A DNA stretch of 64,000 bases from Hoskinsella mucinilytica (GCF_045223415.1 NZ_JBEQZJ010000008.1:1-64000), one strand, 5' to 3'. Counted from the first letter of the stretch, positions 26,053 through 36,229 are shown. Numbers and translations are program-made. The notes: generated by a model not told the origin, from the letters alone.

Positions 26053-27780
26053 TTATGCATAAAACTTTAAATGATTTTCATTCTTTCCGTATCCAAATAT
26101 AATGATACTACCAAAAGAATAAGAATTTAGCTTACATTGATCATTGGAATTTCCTTCAATCGTATAAACTATTCCATTATCTACTTTCTCCACTATGCCT
26201 ACATGATCTGGTGTACCATCATTTTCCCAATCAAAGAATATAATATCTCCACTCTTAGGGATATGCCCTCTATCTTTCCATTGTCCTCTATCTTTATACC
26301 ATTTGACTCCGTCAACTACCGCCGCAAATTTTGGAATCGTTATATCAAGATCACCAGATTGATAGGCCACCCAACTCACAAAGCAAGCACACCATTCTAC
26401 ACGTTCTTTATAACCATACCATGACCAATAAGGAGTACCGCCTTGATTGCCAATTTGTGAAACTGCTATATCAACTAGCCTACTTCCACTTGTTCCCATG
26501 CCGGCAAATTGATAATAGCGTAATACATGAGGAACATACTCTGGATCTCCATAACTACTCCATCCATGTTTACGTGCTTGTTCATCTGAAAAAACTTTTG
26601 CATTTCCTTGTGAGTATGCTCCAAAGTTTTTGATTGCCCAACTAATATAACCATTACCATAATTATATCCTTGTAAAGCTAAGCTAAGTTTTGGTATATC
26701 TAAAGGATCATTACATTCAGCCTGCTTCAGACATTCTGCAAAATTTTGTACACCAACCTGAATAGAGTAATTCGGATCAGTGATACCATTTGGAACATTG
26801 GGATACTTTTTATTATATGCACACTCACTGGCTTGCATTGGATCAGTTCCTCTACCACCTGATTCCTGCATCATGATTGCTTGTAATGCACTAAGAAAAT
26901 GGGGAATCTCATATTCATCCGCATACTTCTGCAATGTTTCTGTATGGGCAATGACTTCAGGAGATAACTGATTTCCTACGCCACTACTAGAACTACCTGT
27001 CATAAAAATACCGCCAATCAAGGCAATCAACAAGATTGCTAATAGAGCAATAGAACTTATGGAACATAGGAAAGCTATTGCTGTCCTTGTAGCTTCGATT
27101 GCCCGTTTTGCAGCCTTTGTGGTTGACTTAATAGACGATAAGGATTTACGTCCTAGGATTTTAACAGCATGGAATGATTCCTTAGATACTTTTGCTGACT
27201 CAATCGCTGATTGCTTCGCAAGCTCTTGCGTTGTTTTCAGGGATACTTTGCTTGTATCTTTTAATGCTTTCCCGTTCCTTGCTGCATTTTTGATTTCTCT
27301 TTTCGATGAAGTTTTACTTTTATATGAATTACGATCCGTTGTTTTGATTCCCTTAGAAGTTGACTCTCTTGTTTTGATTTTAGATGGATGTTCCTCTACC
27401 TCATGAGCTGGCTCTTTTGTTGCACGATGTGTATCTGATTTCAATGATTTGGACTTTGTTTGTGGACTTGGAGTTTCTACATCTTCTTCTGAATCAAGAA
27501 CCATATCTTCTTGCTTATTTCGCTTATCTTTCAAATAGCGATGTCCTTTTGCTATCTGAATCTTAGCATTTACTGCAGACTGGTCAACAACATGTTGTCC
27601 ATGTATGGTTACCTGATTTGTCGCATAATCATTGGGACTGGTATATTGAGAATCCTTGGTTTCCTCTATGCTTTCTTTTGTCTTAGCGGTTATATTACGA
27701 ATATGCTCTCCTGCGACTGCTGCTTTATCAATCGCCTTAATATCTTTGATCGTATTCTTGGTTTTAATATCTTTACTCAT
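26053..27780 (-). CDS. conjugation cell-wall hydrolase: lysozyme-like plus CHAP domain
   Basis: 575 residues. A long basic cytoplasmic N-terminus (about 1-235) and a membrane helix (AIAFLCSISSIALLAILLIALIGG in part) come first. A soluble lytic transglycosylase/lysozyme-like domain (LSALQAIMMQESGG, with catalytic Glu) follows, then a C-terminal CHAP domain with Cys in WCACF (about 465) and His in DHVGIV (about 527). It opens the wall for the transfer channel, as CwlT/TcpG-type proteins do. ATG overlaps the previous stop (ATGA). Confidence 0.9.
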   Translation of the reverse strand: MSKDIKTKNTIKDIKAIDKAAVAGEHIRNITAKTKESIEETKDSQYTSPNDYATNQVTIHGQHVVDQSAVNAKIQIAKGHRYLKDKRNKQEDMVLDSEEDVETPSPQTKSKSLKSDTHRATKEPAHEVEEHPSKIKTRESTSKGIKTTDRNSYKSKTSSKREIKNAARNGKALKDTSKVSLKTTQELAKQSAIESAKVSKESFHAVKILGRKSLSSIKSTTKAAKRAIEATRTAIAFLCSISSIALLAILLIALIGGIFMTGSSSSGVGNQLSPEVIAHTETLQKYADEYEIPHFLSALQAIMMQESGGRGTDPMQASECAYNKKYPNVPNGITDPNYSIQVGVQNFAECLKQAECNDPLDIPKLSLALQGYNYGNGYISWAIKNFGAYSQGNAKVFSDEQARKHGWSSYGDPEYVPHVLRYYQFAGMGTSGSRLVDIAVSQIGNQGGTPYWSWYGYKERVEWCACFVSWVAYQSGDLDITIPKFAAVVDGVKWYKDRGQWKDRGHIPKSGDIIFFDWENDGTPDHVGIVEKVDNGIVYTIEGNSNDQCKLNSYSFGSIIIFGYGKNENHLKFYA

Positions 27781-28175
27781 CGTTCAAACTCTTTAGGATT
27801 TCTTGTTTGACAATCCCTGCAATATTCCGGATAACGTAATTTAATCGCTTCAAAGAAATAAGGAGCGTGTTCACAGGCGAACAAATCATACGGAGTACTT
27901 TCTTGTTCGTGTCCTTCCCACATAAAACCATTCCATAAATTGAATGCTAATTTAGTGGCACATTCAGAACCACTGGTTTGCCAAGGCTGATATAATCCAT
28001 CAGGTTTAATACGATCCTCTTTCGGATCATATAAAGAGAGTATATTGTTTCTGCAATCCTGATTGATTCCAAGTGTATAAAATAATGCACGATGATAAGA
28101 ATCCTGCCTAGGACTACTCTTCATCCAATTCAAATAGAAATTGCGATGCTCTTCTGAATGAAATCTAATTTGCAT
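27777..28175 (-). CDS. DUF6075-like conjugative-element protein
   Basis: 132 residues, soluble, aromatic-rich, with four Cys of which two form a CRDC motif near the C-terminus (PEYCRDCQTRNP). The sequence resembles a small family often encoded beside the CHAP hydrolase in Tn1549-like elements. Function unknown. It is coupled to the hydrolase by a 4-bp overlap. Confidence 0.65.
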   Translation of the reverse strand: MQIRFHSEEHRNFYLNWMKSSPRQDSYHRALFYTLGINQDCRNNILSLYDPKEDRIKPDGLYQPWQTSGSECATKLAFNLWNGFMWEGHEQESTPYDLFACEHAPYFFEAIKLRYPEYCRDCQTRNPKEFER

Positions 28176-28200
28176 ATCATAACCTAAAAACTGAAGCAGA

Positions 28201-28980
28201 TCATCTCTGCTCCAGTTCCTTTTCCTTTCCCATCTTTATAGTAGATGTTTCCTGATGTTGTTTGTTTTTAATATCTTTCAATTCTGATTTGACTGATTTC
28301 TTTGGCTCATGCTTCTGTTCAAATTCATTCAAAGAATGAATCGTATTATCTGTTTTGGTTGCCATCGTTGTTAAGGCACTCATAGAAGCGAATAAACCGC
28401 TTTGTGCTTTCGCCAGTACTCCTTTTTCTGTATCTCGTGTAGGTATTTTATCTGCTTCTTTTCCTGTTAACACTCTGCCGGCATTCTTCAAGTGATGACT
28501 TGCAGAATGAATGTTATCGCCTAGTTTTGTCAGATGGTCGATGCCATGATCCGCAGATTGCACAGCATGATTTAAGCTTCCTTTGATAGTTTCCAATAGA
28601 CCTTTTACATTCAATGACTTCATAGCAGTTACTAAAGCTGATTTCCCATGTTCCTTAAAATCACTAACTGCCTTATCGACAGATTTCATGATGTGTTTTT
28701 TCAATTTTATGACCTGATTTTTTGCTTCTTCCACTTTAACAACAACTTTATCCACTGCTCTGCCTGCTGTTGCCCGCAAGGTCTTATCTTGAATCGTACT
28801 TAATTCTTGTCGCACATTTTTCAATTCCTCTAGCACCGTTGTAAACTGTGATTCCATTTGATCTACATAACCGGCAAGCAGCTGTACGCTCAGCTTTTCA
28901 TCATGCATTCCGTTTTCCTCCAGTAACTGAAGGAATTTCTTCATATTCTCTTGATCCATCAAATTTTTATTCTGTTCCAT
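28201..28980 (-). CDS. DUF6674-like coiled-coil protein of the transfer operon
   Basis: 259 residues, highly charged and mostly helical, with a likely coiled coil at about 45-110. No membrane segment. It is known to me only as a conserved neighbour of VirB4 in this ICE family. ATG 28980 follows AAAGGAGAAAGGAG and overlaps the VirB4 stop by 14 bp. A scaffold or cytoplasmic partner role is guesswork. Confidence 0.65.
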   Translation of the reverse strand: MEQNKNLMDQENMKKFLQLLEENGMHDEKLSVQLLAGYVDQMESQFTTVLEELKNVRQELSTIQDKTLRATAGRAVDKVVVKVEEAKNQVIKLKKHIMKSVDKAVSDFKEHGKSALVTAMKSLNVKGLLETIKGSLNHAVQSADHGIDHLTKLGDNIHSASHHLKNAGRVLTGKEADKIPTRDTEKGVLAKAQSGLFASMSALTTMATKTDNTIHSLNEFEQKHEPKKSVKSELKDIKNKQHQETSTIKMGKEKELEQR

Positions 28981-31324
28981 TATTTAATACTCCTTTCTCC
29001 TTTGGCTTTTTATCCGTTGGTTTCGTTGTCATAAGCTGATATAATTTTGTATCTGTAGGAAAACGATTGATAAAAGGCACTAAAGAGCTGCCATATTTAA
29101 TCAAACCGCATCCTGCATCAGCATTAGTGATATACGACATCTGTTCATCTGAAATATTCAACATTTTTGCTAGTTTCGTTCTGTCTTGCGAAGCCTGATT
29201 TAACATGACCACAAATTCGCTGTTCGATAACATGGTGCTTGCCATAACAGAATCCAACAAATACTCCACATTTTGCGTGATACCTGTTGGAAAACCATCA
29301 CGTTTTCGAAACTGCCTCCAAGCACTGTTGAAGAATGAAGCTGAGTATTCGTTTTCAAATACCACATGAAACTCATCAATGAATACATGTGTACGGATAC
29401 CTTTCCGCCAGTTTTCAGTGACACGATTCAGCATAGCGTCTGTAATTACCAGTAGTCCCATTGTCTTTAATTGCTTGCCTAAGTCCATGATGTCATAAAC
29501 AATCATGCGGTTATTGGTATCTACATTGGTCTTATGCGCAAACGCATTTAATGAACCATTGGTAAACAGCTCTAATTCAAGTGCAAGATTCTTTGCTTCT
29601 TTTTCGGGTTGCTCTAACAGCTTCTCTCTTAAAAGTGCCAATGTAGGAAGTTTTCCACCATTCTGGTAATCCTCATACACAAGGAACACACAGCGGTCAA
29701 TAATGGACTTTTCTTTTGGTCCTATCCCTTTTTTATCCAGTTGCTCAAATAGAGAAAGGATAAATTCTGATTTGTCTATAACAGGATTTTTTCCTTCTCC
29801 ATAATTTTCTACCATATCCATCGCATTGATATGATCATCACTGCCGGCAGCAATGTGAATAACTTCTCCGCCTAATGCCTTGAGCAATGCGGAATACTCG
29901 TTTTCGGGATCACAGACCAAGATATGATCATTGGTACTGAGTGCTAAAAACACAATCAATTCTTTCGCACTGAACGATTTCCCAGATCCCGGTACTCCGA
30001 GTAGAAATGCCGATTGGTTCAACAAATTTTCTTTATTTACCATAATCAAGTTATGTGATATGGCATTTTCGCCGTAGTAGATACCATCTTTATCCATGAT
30101 TTCTTGCACACGAAACGGATTCAGTACCGCAAGACTTTCGGTTGTAAGGGTACGCAAGGCATTGATTTTACGCACTCCGATCGGTAAAGCGGTATTTAAA
30201 CCATCCATCTGTTGGAAATTAAGTGGGGACATTTGACATAGATGCTTGCGTGCAGTTGTCATCAATGTGTCTGTGTCAATATCCAACTGTTCCTTGCTAT
30301 CAGCTGTCAATACAAATGTTAAAACTGCAAACATCATTCTTTGATCTCTTGTCGTAAGGTCATCGAGAAACTCCTTTGCTTCTTTCCGTTGTTGCTCCAT
30401 GTCATAGGGGATCACTGCAGAGAAATTGTTATTGGCATTCTGCCGTCTTTGCCAGTTTGTGATATTGGTTTCCACACCTAGCAGACGATTTTCTACTTCT
30501 CGTACCGCTTCATCTGTTGGTACCGGAATCACGTCAATGCTCATCATCATATTGTGATTCATATCCGTAAGATCCGCAATCATGCTATCCTTGATATAAC
30601 TTGCATAATCCTTTAGGAAGAGAACTCGACCATATCGTTCTCCCATCACGAAGTAATCCTTGCGAAATTCAAAACTATCCGGACAGATATAATCTTTAAA
30701 ATCATGACCTCTTTTCATCAACTGCTTTAGATCAAGCTGAAACGCAACTTCTTCGCCGGTTCGATAGAAATCATGCAAGATCTGTAATCGCTCTACAGAA
30801 TTCAAAATTCTGCATTTGGAATCCAGCCTAGCTAGATGTGTTGTCATATCTGTGGTAACTCTCCTAAAATAGGTCTTTGCGTCTTCATAGTCTTTTCTAA
30901 ATACAGAAACGGTAAGATACATTTCTCGAATCATACCGTTTGTTCCCATTGCTTTATCTAAAAGCATTTCATTGTATTCTTTTCTGTATATATCCAAGCC
31001 ATCTTCCTTGAGGGGCAACAAAATTTCTTTTTCAAAATTATCTTTATTTAATCTTCTCAAAGAAATCGTAATCTTGGTTGTTGCGCCACTGTCAAAAGAA
31101 TTGAGAAGCTCTGAATATTCAAGAAACATTGCTTCCTTATCTTCCTTGCTGGCAACCGCATAGTTAATATCTGTAAATTTATACGTCATGGAAAACTTAT
31201 TTTTTCCTACCTTGAAGATTCCATCGTGATATACCGTATCAATCGGTATGATCTGCTGAATCTTTCTTGGAATCTTATATTTTTCTTTTTCCTGTTTATT
31301 TATGCTTGTGAGTGTTTTTATCAC
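28967..31324 (-). CDS. VirB4/TraE-like conjugal transfer ATPase
   Basis: 785 residues, typical VirB4 length. Walker A is GVPGSGKSFSAKE (about 445) and Walker B is HVFIDEFHVVF (about 650). The RecA-like C-terminal half and a less conserved N-terminus that docks to the channel are clear. It energises the type IV secretion channel. The start is GTG 31324, with GAGAGGTG upstream and a 29-bp overlap with the PrgI gene. Confidence 0.93.
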   Translation of the reverse strand: MIKTLTSINKQEKEKYKIPRKIQQIIPIDTVYHDGIFKVGKNKFSMTYKFTDINYAVASKEDKEAMFLEYSELLNSFDSGATTKITISLRRLNKDNFEKEILLPLKEDGLDIYRKEYNEMLLDKAMGTNGMIREMYLTVSVFRKDYEDAKTYFRRVTTDMTTHLARLDSKCRILNSVERLQILHDFYRTGEEVAFQLDLKQLMKRGHDFKDYICPDSFEFRKDYFVMGERYGRVLFLKDYASYIKDSMIADLTDMNHNMMMSIDVIPVPTDEAVREVENRLLGVETNITNWQRRQNANNNFSAVIPYDMEQQRKEAKEFLDDLTTRDQRMMFAVLTFVLTADSKEQLDIDTDTLMTTARKHLCQMSPLNFQQMDGLNTALPIGVRKINALRTLTTESLAVLNPFRVQEIMDKDGIYYGENAISHNLIMVNKENLLNQSAFLLGVPGSGKSFSAKELIVFLALSTNDHILVCDPENEYSALLKALGGEVIHIAAGSDDHINAMDMVENYGEGKNPVIDKSEFILSLFEQLDKKGIGPKEKSIIDRCVFLVYEDYQNGGKLPTLALLREKLLEQPEKEAKNLALELELFTNGSLNAFAHKTNVDTNNRMIVYDIMDLGKQLKTMGLLVITDAMLNRVTENWRKGIRTHVFIDEFHVVFENEYSASFFNSAWRQFRKRDGFPTGITQNVEYLLDSVMASTMLSNSEFVVMLNQASQDRTKLAKMLNISDEQMSYITNADAGCGLIKYGSSLVPFINRFPTDTKLYQLMTTKPTDKKPKEKGVLNNGTE

Positions 31325-31679
31325 GTTTCAGCACCTCTCTTTCTTGTTCTTTGAAATAAGGCTGTAATATATCCCAATATAGGTTGTGTGTTTCCATCTT
31401 TATTGTTCTTGGCATCAATATCTCGCATTTGATCCATGCCCATATGATCTGTTCAGCACTCATCCCGTTATAAGTGATAAAGCCTAAAGCCGCAAAAGGA
31501 GCAACACCGACAATACACATCCATGACAGTGTTTCTAGTCCGAAATAAGGATGAAGGACGAAGTAAAGCAGGATTGCCATGATGCATGACAGAACAGAAA
31601 AAATGAATTGTCTGAGTGACAATCCAAAATAGATAGATTCCGTATAATTACGGATTTCCTTATTCACTTTTATTTCCAT
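31296..31679 (-). CDS. PrgI family transfer protein
   Basis: 127 residues from ATG 31679 (GGAGG 11 bp upstream). A basic N-terminus (MEIKVNKEIRNYTESIYFGL) and two membrane helices match the PrgI family, the VirB3-like inner channel component next to VirB4. Longer upstream in-frame starts lack a ribosome site. Confidence 0.88.
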   Translation of the reverse strand: MEIKVNKEIRNYTESIYFGLSLRQFIFSVLSCIMAILLYFVLHPYFGLETLSWMCIVGVAPFAALGFITYNGMSAEQIIWAWIKCEILMPRTIKMETHNLYWDILQPYFKEQEREVLKRDKNTHKHK

Positions 31680-31715
31680 TGATATTAAGACCTCCAATCT
31701 TAAAAAAATGCACAT

Positions 31716-31744
31716 TTGCACCCAAAAGCATTATTTGTTATACT
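31716..31744 (+). promoter_or_regulatory. sigma-A-type promoter of the plus-strand membrane protein gene
   Basis: TTGCAC (31716-31721), 17-bp spacer, TATACT (31739-31744). It lies 30 bp before the ATG at 31774 and diverges from the transfer operon. Confidence 0.7.
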
Positions 31745-31773
31745 GTTTTACAATACAAACAGGAGGGATCATT

Positions 31774-32160
31774 ATGCCGCTATTTGCTGTATTGTCATTA
31801 GGTGCTACGTTTATATTATTGCTTATATCTGTATCCATGAAACTGGCAGGCAAGCTAAGACTAACCTTGCCATTCATCTATCTGCTCGTTGCTGTGGTCA
31901 GTACGTTTTTTACACGTTGGACAACAGAACACGAACAGCTTGTCTTGTATGGTTTGTATGCTTTAATCGTATTAAGCATACTTAGCTGGTTGAAATCATT
32001 AAAAGACTTTATCAGTGAAAAACGGTATGCCAAGGCTGTTGAAGATGATGTTTCATGGCAGATACAACAAGCAAAGAAACGAGGTATTCAACTGGAAGAT
32101 GTCTATGTAGACTCTCAGGGAACACTTCGTTACAATGATACAAATGAACCCATCATCTAA
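31774..32160 (+). CDS. small membrane protein, lone plus-strand gene in the transfer region
   Basis: 128 residues with three membrane helices (about 5-22, 30-47, 56-72) and a charged C-terminus ending in VDSQGTLRYNDTNEPII. ATG 31774 follows AGGAGGG, and a good promoter lies just upstream. No family recognised. Its own promoter, opposite to all surrounding transfer genes, suggests expression in non-transferring cells, for example in exclusion or regulation; this is inference. Confidence 0.75.
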   Translation: MPLFAVLSLGATFILLLISVSMKLAGKLRLTLPFIYLLVAVVSTFFTRWTTEHEQLVLYGLYALIVLSILSWLKSLKDFISEKRYAKAVEDDVSWQIQQAKKRGIQLEDVYVDSQGTLRYNDTNEPII

Positions 32161-32183
32161 GGTGCCAATCTCGGCATCTTTTT

Positions 32184-33023
32184 TTATAAGCCCATCATTT
32201 CTCTAACCACACGATCACTCATCTTAACTGCACCGACCAATACCAGCATATTGAATATCAGCTCTCCGACATAGCTCCATACCTGTGTCACTGCGGCAGC
32301 GTCCACGTCCACAGCAGGAGGGGAAGCGGCGAATAGTGAAAAGATGATACAGGCTAGTACTACAATAGCTCCTTCTAGGCATACTGCACAATATGATTTT
32401 AAAAATGACTTTCCAACATTTTGTGATGGTTCTCCCGCAAAAGTAGATAAAGGCACAGGCGCTATTGCTGTATAAAGATACAGGCGAAAGAAGCGACCAT
32501 ACACACTCATAATCATAACGAAACTCAATATGGTAATGAATAAGCCACCTATAAGGGTTACCGCCCATAAAGGAATGGAATCGAAGAAACCTACATCTTC
32601 GATTGCTGTTACCAGTGATTCAGGAAGAACTGTATCCGTTGCACCACCAAAACCGCCTGCGTTCATAATCGTTGATACAATCCCTTGCACGATTTCAAAT
32701 AATGCAATCATCAGTTCCAGACCATAGGTAACCACACCCTTTGCAAGTGCAAATCGTATGAATATTTTCAAAGCATGTTCCGGCTTTTTCACTTCCGCAA
32801 AAGAGCCACATGTTTTGACCACACCAACTACAAAGAATAAAACAAGCAAGGCAAGACCAATCGCCATCAAAGCTCCATTGATTTGTTCAATGACCTGCCA
32901 TATCCCACCACCTTTAAAATCTTTGGGGGATTGGGTAATGATTGCCCATATCTCTGCCAGTTTTTCATTCCAAGTATCAAGTGCATTTTGCAGGTTTTGT
33001 ACAATCCAGTTATCGCTGTCCAT
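32184..33023 (-). CDS. TrbL/VirB6-like conjugal transfer membrane protein
   Basis: 279 residues with about six membrane helices (for example 55-75 and 150-180) and the conserved context FRLYLYTAIAPVPLSTFA of TrbL/VirB6-like channel proteins in this ICE family (CD1112-type). It forms the inner-membrane pore. ATG 33023 overlaps the preceding stop. Confidence 0.85.
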   Translation of the reverse strand: MDSDNWIVQNLQNALDTWNEKLAEIWAIITQSPKDFKGGGIWQVIEQINGALMAIGLALLVLFFVVGVVKTCGSFAEVKKPEHALKIFIRFALAKGVVTYGLELMIALFEIVQGIVSTIMNAGGFGGATDTVLPESLVTAIEDVGFFDSIPLWAVTLIGGLFITILSFVMIMSVYGRFFRLYLYTAIAPVPLSTFAGEPSQNVGKSFLKSYCAVCLEGAIVVLACIIFSLFAASPPAVDVDAAAVTQVWSYVGELIFNMLVLVGAVKMSDRVVREMMGL

Positions 33024-33343
33024 CAGCCAACAATTAGATCAAGAATTTCTTTTGCAAACGTGATTACAACGCCACCTGCAAGCGTCATAAAACCATTGGC
33101 ACGTTGGGATGGATCATGTGACTTTAAACTCAATCCAATCTGTACGATACCAAACCCTAATAAAATCATACCGATGGCTCTAACTAGTCCAAAGATAAAA
33201 TCAGATAGATTATTGACAACTTGTAATGGATCGCCAGCCGCATGGGTGGGTGTCGCTCCAACGGTAAACATAACAACTGCAACTACATACATCGTGAATA
33301 AGATTTTTCCTCTACGGGAAAGTTTTTTCTTTACTACTTTCAT
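33023..33343 (-). CDS. Maff2-like transfer membrane protein
   Basis: 106 residues from ATG 33343, preceded by AAAGGAGGAACT. A signal-like helix (KILFTMYVVAVVMFTVGA) and two further helices are seen; the C-terminal 70 residues match the Maff2 family, a VirB2/pilin-like small component. It starts 1 bp after the VirD4 stop. Longer upstream starts lie inside the VirD4 gene and lack a ribosome site. Confidence 0.8.
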   Translation of the reverse strand: MKVVKKKLSRRGKILFTMYVVAVVMFTVGATPTHAAGDPLQVVNNLSDFIFGLVRAIGMILLGFGIVQIGLSLKSHDPSQRANGFMTLAGGVVITFAKEILDLIVG

Positions 33344-33344
33344 T

Positions 33345-35132
33345 CTATAGTTCCTCCTTTTCGTTTTCATCAGATATGAAAACATAGTTTTCTTCTGTTA
33401 CAAATTCTTGTGCTGCTGTGAACTCGTTGCTCAGTGTAATCGAAGCCACTGCATTGTGAATCTCTCCATGATGGAATTCCTTTGTGGAATCTCCGCTATC
33501 CGGCGTCATACCTACATTGGGATGTTTTATGATGTCATACTTTTTATCCATGATTGGTCGCTCTCCTCGTATAAAAAGAATAGCCAGTTCATTATCGAGC
33601 ATTCTGACTTCATCAGGTGTCAACAGTTCACGACCGGAGTTTTGATAGTTGGTGGAATAGTTTCCACTGTGTCCTGTACTCTTTCCATACGTATTCGTGT
33701 CGATTGTACTTTTTCCGAGTAATTCTGAAACGTATTTATGTGTACTCTGCTCATTTCCACCAAGATAAAGAAATTCATCACAGTTTCCGACAATGCTTTC
33801 CCACTGTTTTTCAAACAATGCCTTCAGCTGTGCAAGGTTTTGGAGAATAATAGATACAGAAACTTCTCGACTACGCATAACAGACAAGATTTTATCAAAA
33901 TCATCAGGTAAACTGACATTCGCAAATTCATCCATTAAAAAATGCACGTGGACAGGCAAGCGACCATGATATTTATGATCTGCTACCCAAAATAACTGTT
34001 GAAACAACTGCGTATACAAAATAGAAATCAGAAAGTTGAAAGAAGTATCATTATCTGGAATAATTGCAAATAACGCTACCTTCTTCTCTCCGATACTGCT
34101 CATGTCCAAATCATCTGTTTGAGTTAATTTTGACAAGGATTCAAGATTAAATTTCTCCAAGCGTGCTGCCAGTGTGATTTGAATAGATTTCAGTGTTTTC
34201 GCAGAACCTGAATGATAATCACGATAGTATTTCACAGCAATATGATTGGAATCTCTCATTTCCAGCCGATTAAACAATTCGTCTAAAGGGGATTGGTAAT
34301 AATCGTCATCCTCATGCACATCGCCCGCACGAAGCATTTCCATAACCATGGGGAAATTCTGTTCTTCCACTGGTGCTTCATACCTTAGATAAAAGATTAA
34401 GAAAAGCAATAGCATAGATGCTGCAGTATCCCAAAAAGGATCTTGTGCCTGTGCTCCTTTTGGTGTCGTGGCTTTGAATAGATTGGTAACTAGCTTCTGC
34501 ACATCATTATCTGAATGCAGATAGGCAAAAGGGTTATAGCAGTATGATTGATCCATATTGATTAAATCTAATACACGTACTTCATATCCTTGCTGCTTCA
34601 GCATATTTCCACAATCTCTTGTCAGTTCTCCCTTAGGATCAAGCACCACAAAACTTGTGTTTGCCTGTAATAGATTTGGTTTTGCAAAGAATCTTGTCTT
34701 ACCAGCACCGGAGCCTCCGCAAATAAGTGCCAATACATTTCGCCGATGTTTTCTTCCGTTATAACTGATACGAACATTCTGTGTCAGTATCTTATCTTCT
34801 ATGGGCTTTTTACTGGCATATTTTTTATTGAGGGCTGAAGTAGAACCCCACTTTGCGGAACCATGTTCTTCGCCACGACGATAGTTCTTCTTGGTCGCAT
34901 GATAAATGGAAATACCCATACCATAGACACATAGAAAAAGAAGGATAGTTTTTAAGCTATCCTTTGACCATATGATATGAAATGGGGTATTTAAGGCTTT
35001 TGTCATTTCTGAAAGATGAGTGAATATCCCTCCTTCAAAAATGTATGGTGCAAATAACAACGCAACCCATACTACCGGAACAGTTCCAAATAGATATAGC
35101 AGTACATAGGATTGCCGATTTTTAACGTTCAT
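33345..35132 (-). CDS. VirD4-like coupling protein (T4CP)
   Basis: 595 residues. Two N-terminal membrane helices, Walker A GGSGAGKTRFF (about 141), the DPKGEL motif, and Walker B-like VHFLMDEFANV. It delivers the relaxase-DNA complex to the channel. ATG 35132 is preferred over GTG 35141 because GAGGAAG is better spaced. It overlaps the 61-residue gene slightly. Confidence 0.93.
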   Translation of the reverse strand: MNVKNRQSYVLLYLFGTVPVVWVALLFAPYIFEGGIFTHLSEMTKALNTPFHIIWSKDSLKTILLFLCVYGMGISIYHATKKNYRRGEEHGSAKWGSTSALNKKYASKKPIEDKILTQNVRISYNGRKHRRNVLALICGGSGAGKTRFFAKPNLLQANTSFVVLDPKGELTRDCGNMLKQQGYEVRVLDLINMDQSYCYNPFAYLHSDNDVQKLVTNLFKATTPKGAQAQDPFWDTAASMLLLFLIFYLRYEAPVEEQNFPMVMEMLRAGDVHEDDDYYQSPLDELFNRLEMRDSNHIAVKYYRDYHSGSAKTLKSIQITLAARLEKFNLESLSKLTQTDDLDMSSIGEKKVALFAIIPDNDTSFNFLISILYTQLFQQLFWVADHKYHGRLPVHVHFLMDEFANVSLPDDFDKILSVMRSREVSVSIILQNLAQLKALFEKQWESIVGNCDEFLYLGGNEQSTHKYVSELLGKSTIDTNTYGKSTGHSGNYSTNYQNSGRELLTPDEVRMLDNELAILFIRGERPIMDKKYDIIKHPNVGMTPDSGDSTKEFHHGEIHNAVASITLSNEFTAAQEFVTEENYVFISDENEKEEL

Positions 35133-35307
35133 TTCGCTCACTTCCTCTCATTCTGACATTGGCGTCAATGACTTTCATCAGGGTGTTGTCAATGATTTCC
35201 GTATCTTCATTCTCCTGGATCATTTGATTTCTTTTTTCATTCAAGGTGTTCAAAATAATACCGTAATCATATTTGTCTAGCCTTAACGTATAGATGACTT
35301 CTTTCAT
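35122..35307 (-). CDS. small hypothetical protein upstream of virD4
   Basis: 61 residues, charged, helical, no membrane segment. ATG 35307 follows AAGGTATCTT, and the gene runs 11 bp into virD4, a normal coupling in this operon. Conserved position suggests a transfer accessory; no family recognised. Confidence 0.6.
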   Translation of the reverse strand: MKEVIYTLRLDKYDYGIILNTLNEKRNQMIQENEDTEIIDNTLMKVIDANVRMRGSERNER

Positions 35308-35315
35308 AAGATACC

Positions 35316-36227
35316 TTATCTTTCAAAACCGGCTTCTTTTACAGCTCTGTTTTTTACCAGTGCAGGTTCCATACGATTGGAAATTTCATCTGCAACTGCT
35401 TTGATGTTCATCAATTCCTTCTTAATGTCTTGTGGCTCTTTTCCATCCCCCTGTACACTAACATCAAACTCATAGCCATCTGTAGGAACGCCATACTGCT
35501 TGCATAACAGATAAGATGCAGCATACGCATACATATGACATTCATTTCGATCATACTGAGGATTGTTCTGTGCCATCAAGGCATGTGCGATTTCCATCGA
35601 AGTAAGCTGAAATACTTTATTTCCATCATCCAATCCGTTACGCATATAAATCTTGTTGCTATTATCATCATACAAGACCGCATATCCTTCAGGCATCTGC
35701 TCCGGTGTAACGGAAGAAAAAGAAACAGGGGATTTCTTTGCCAACGCCATGCATAGCATGTTGATGTCAAACTGCCTGCCATGTTCTTTGTGGTGATACT
35801 GTTTTGTCTGAGAAACATCATAGACTTTTTTCGCATTGTAGTATGTTCCTATGGAACCATCTTCTCGACGATACTCATCTCCGGGTTCCAGAATCAGGAT
35901 AGGGTTGTTGAATTCTGAATTTTGGATATATACCTTTTGTTCTCTCCAATAGCGAAGATCTCCAATCTGTGTCGCTTCAGGGCGCTGTTCAGCCAACAAT
36001 AACGCATTGTTAACGGAATAACGAGGAAAGGTTCCCTGTACATCAAGATACAACTGTAAAGAAGCCGGATCATTTCCTACCTTCAGTGCCATCTCATCTG
36101 CCATTGTATAGCACTTCTGACGATTCTCCTTGCTTTCATTTACAAATGCCTGCACCTCATCAGGTGTTCGTTCTTTCTTTGCCTGCTCTTGTTTTCCTGT
36201 GAACATATCATTAAAATAATTCATCAT
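35316..36227 (-). CDS. ArdC-like ssDNA-binding domain protein
   Basis: 303 residues. The ArdC N-terminal-like domain is visible (YSVNNALLLAEQRPEATQIGDLRYWREQ). The following metallopeptidase-like part has MEIAHALM where active members carry HExxH, so the zinc site looks lost. Related proteins protect incoming single-stranded DNA. ATG 36227 follows AGAGGT. Confidence 0.75.
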   Translation of the reverse strand: MMNYFNDMFTGKQEQAKKERTPDEVQAFVNESKENRQKCYTMADEMALKVGNDPASLQLYLDVQGTFPRYSVNNALLLAEQRPEATQIGDLRYWREQKVYIQNSEFNNPILILEPGDEYRREDGSIGTYYNAKKVYDVSQTKQYHHKEHGRQFDINMLCMALAKKSPVSFSSVTPEQMPEGYAVLYDDNSNKIYMRNGLDDGNKVFQLTSMEIAHALMAQNNPQYDRNECHMYAYAASYLLCKQYGVPTDGYEFDVSVQGDGKEPQDIKKELMNIKAVADEISNRMEPALVKNRAVKEAGFER

Positions 36228-36229
36228 GT

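Noticed and set aside
33620..33850. Antisense frames over virD4, the adhesin and the giant helicase gene
   Set aside because: They shadow well-supported genes, lack ribosome sites and show no protein-like pattern.
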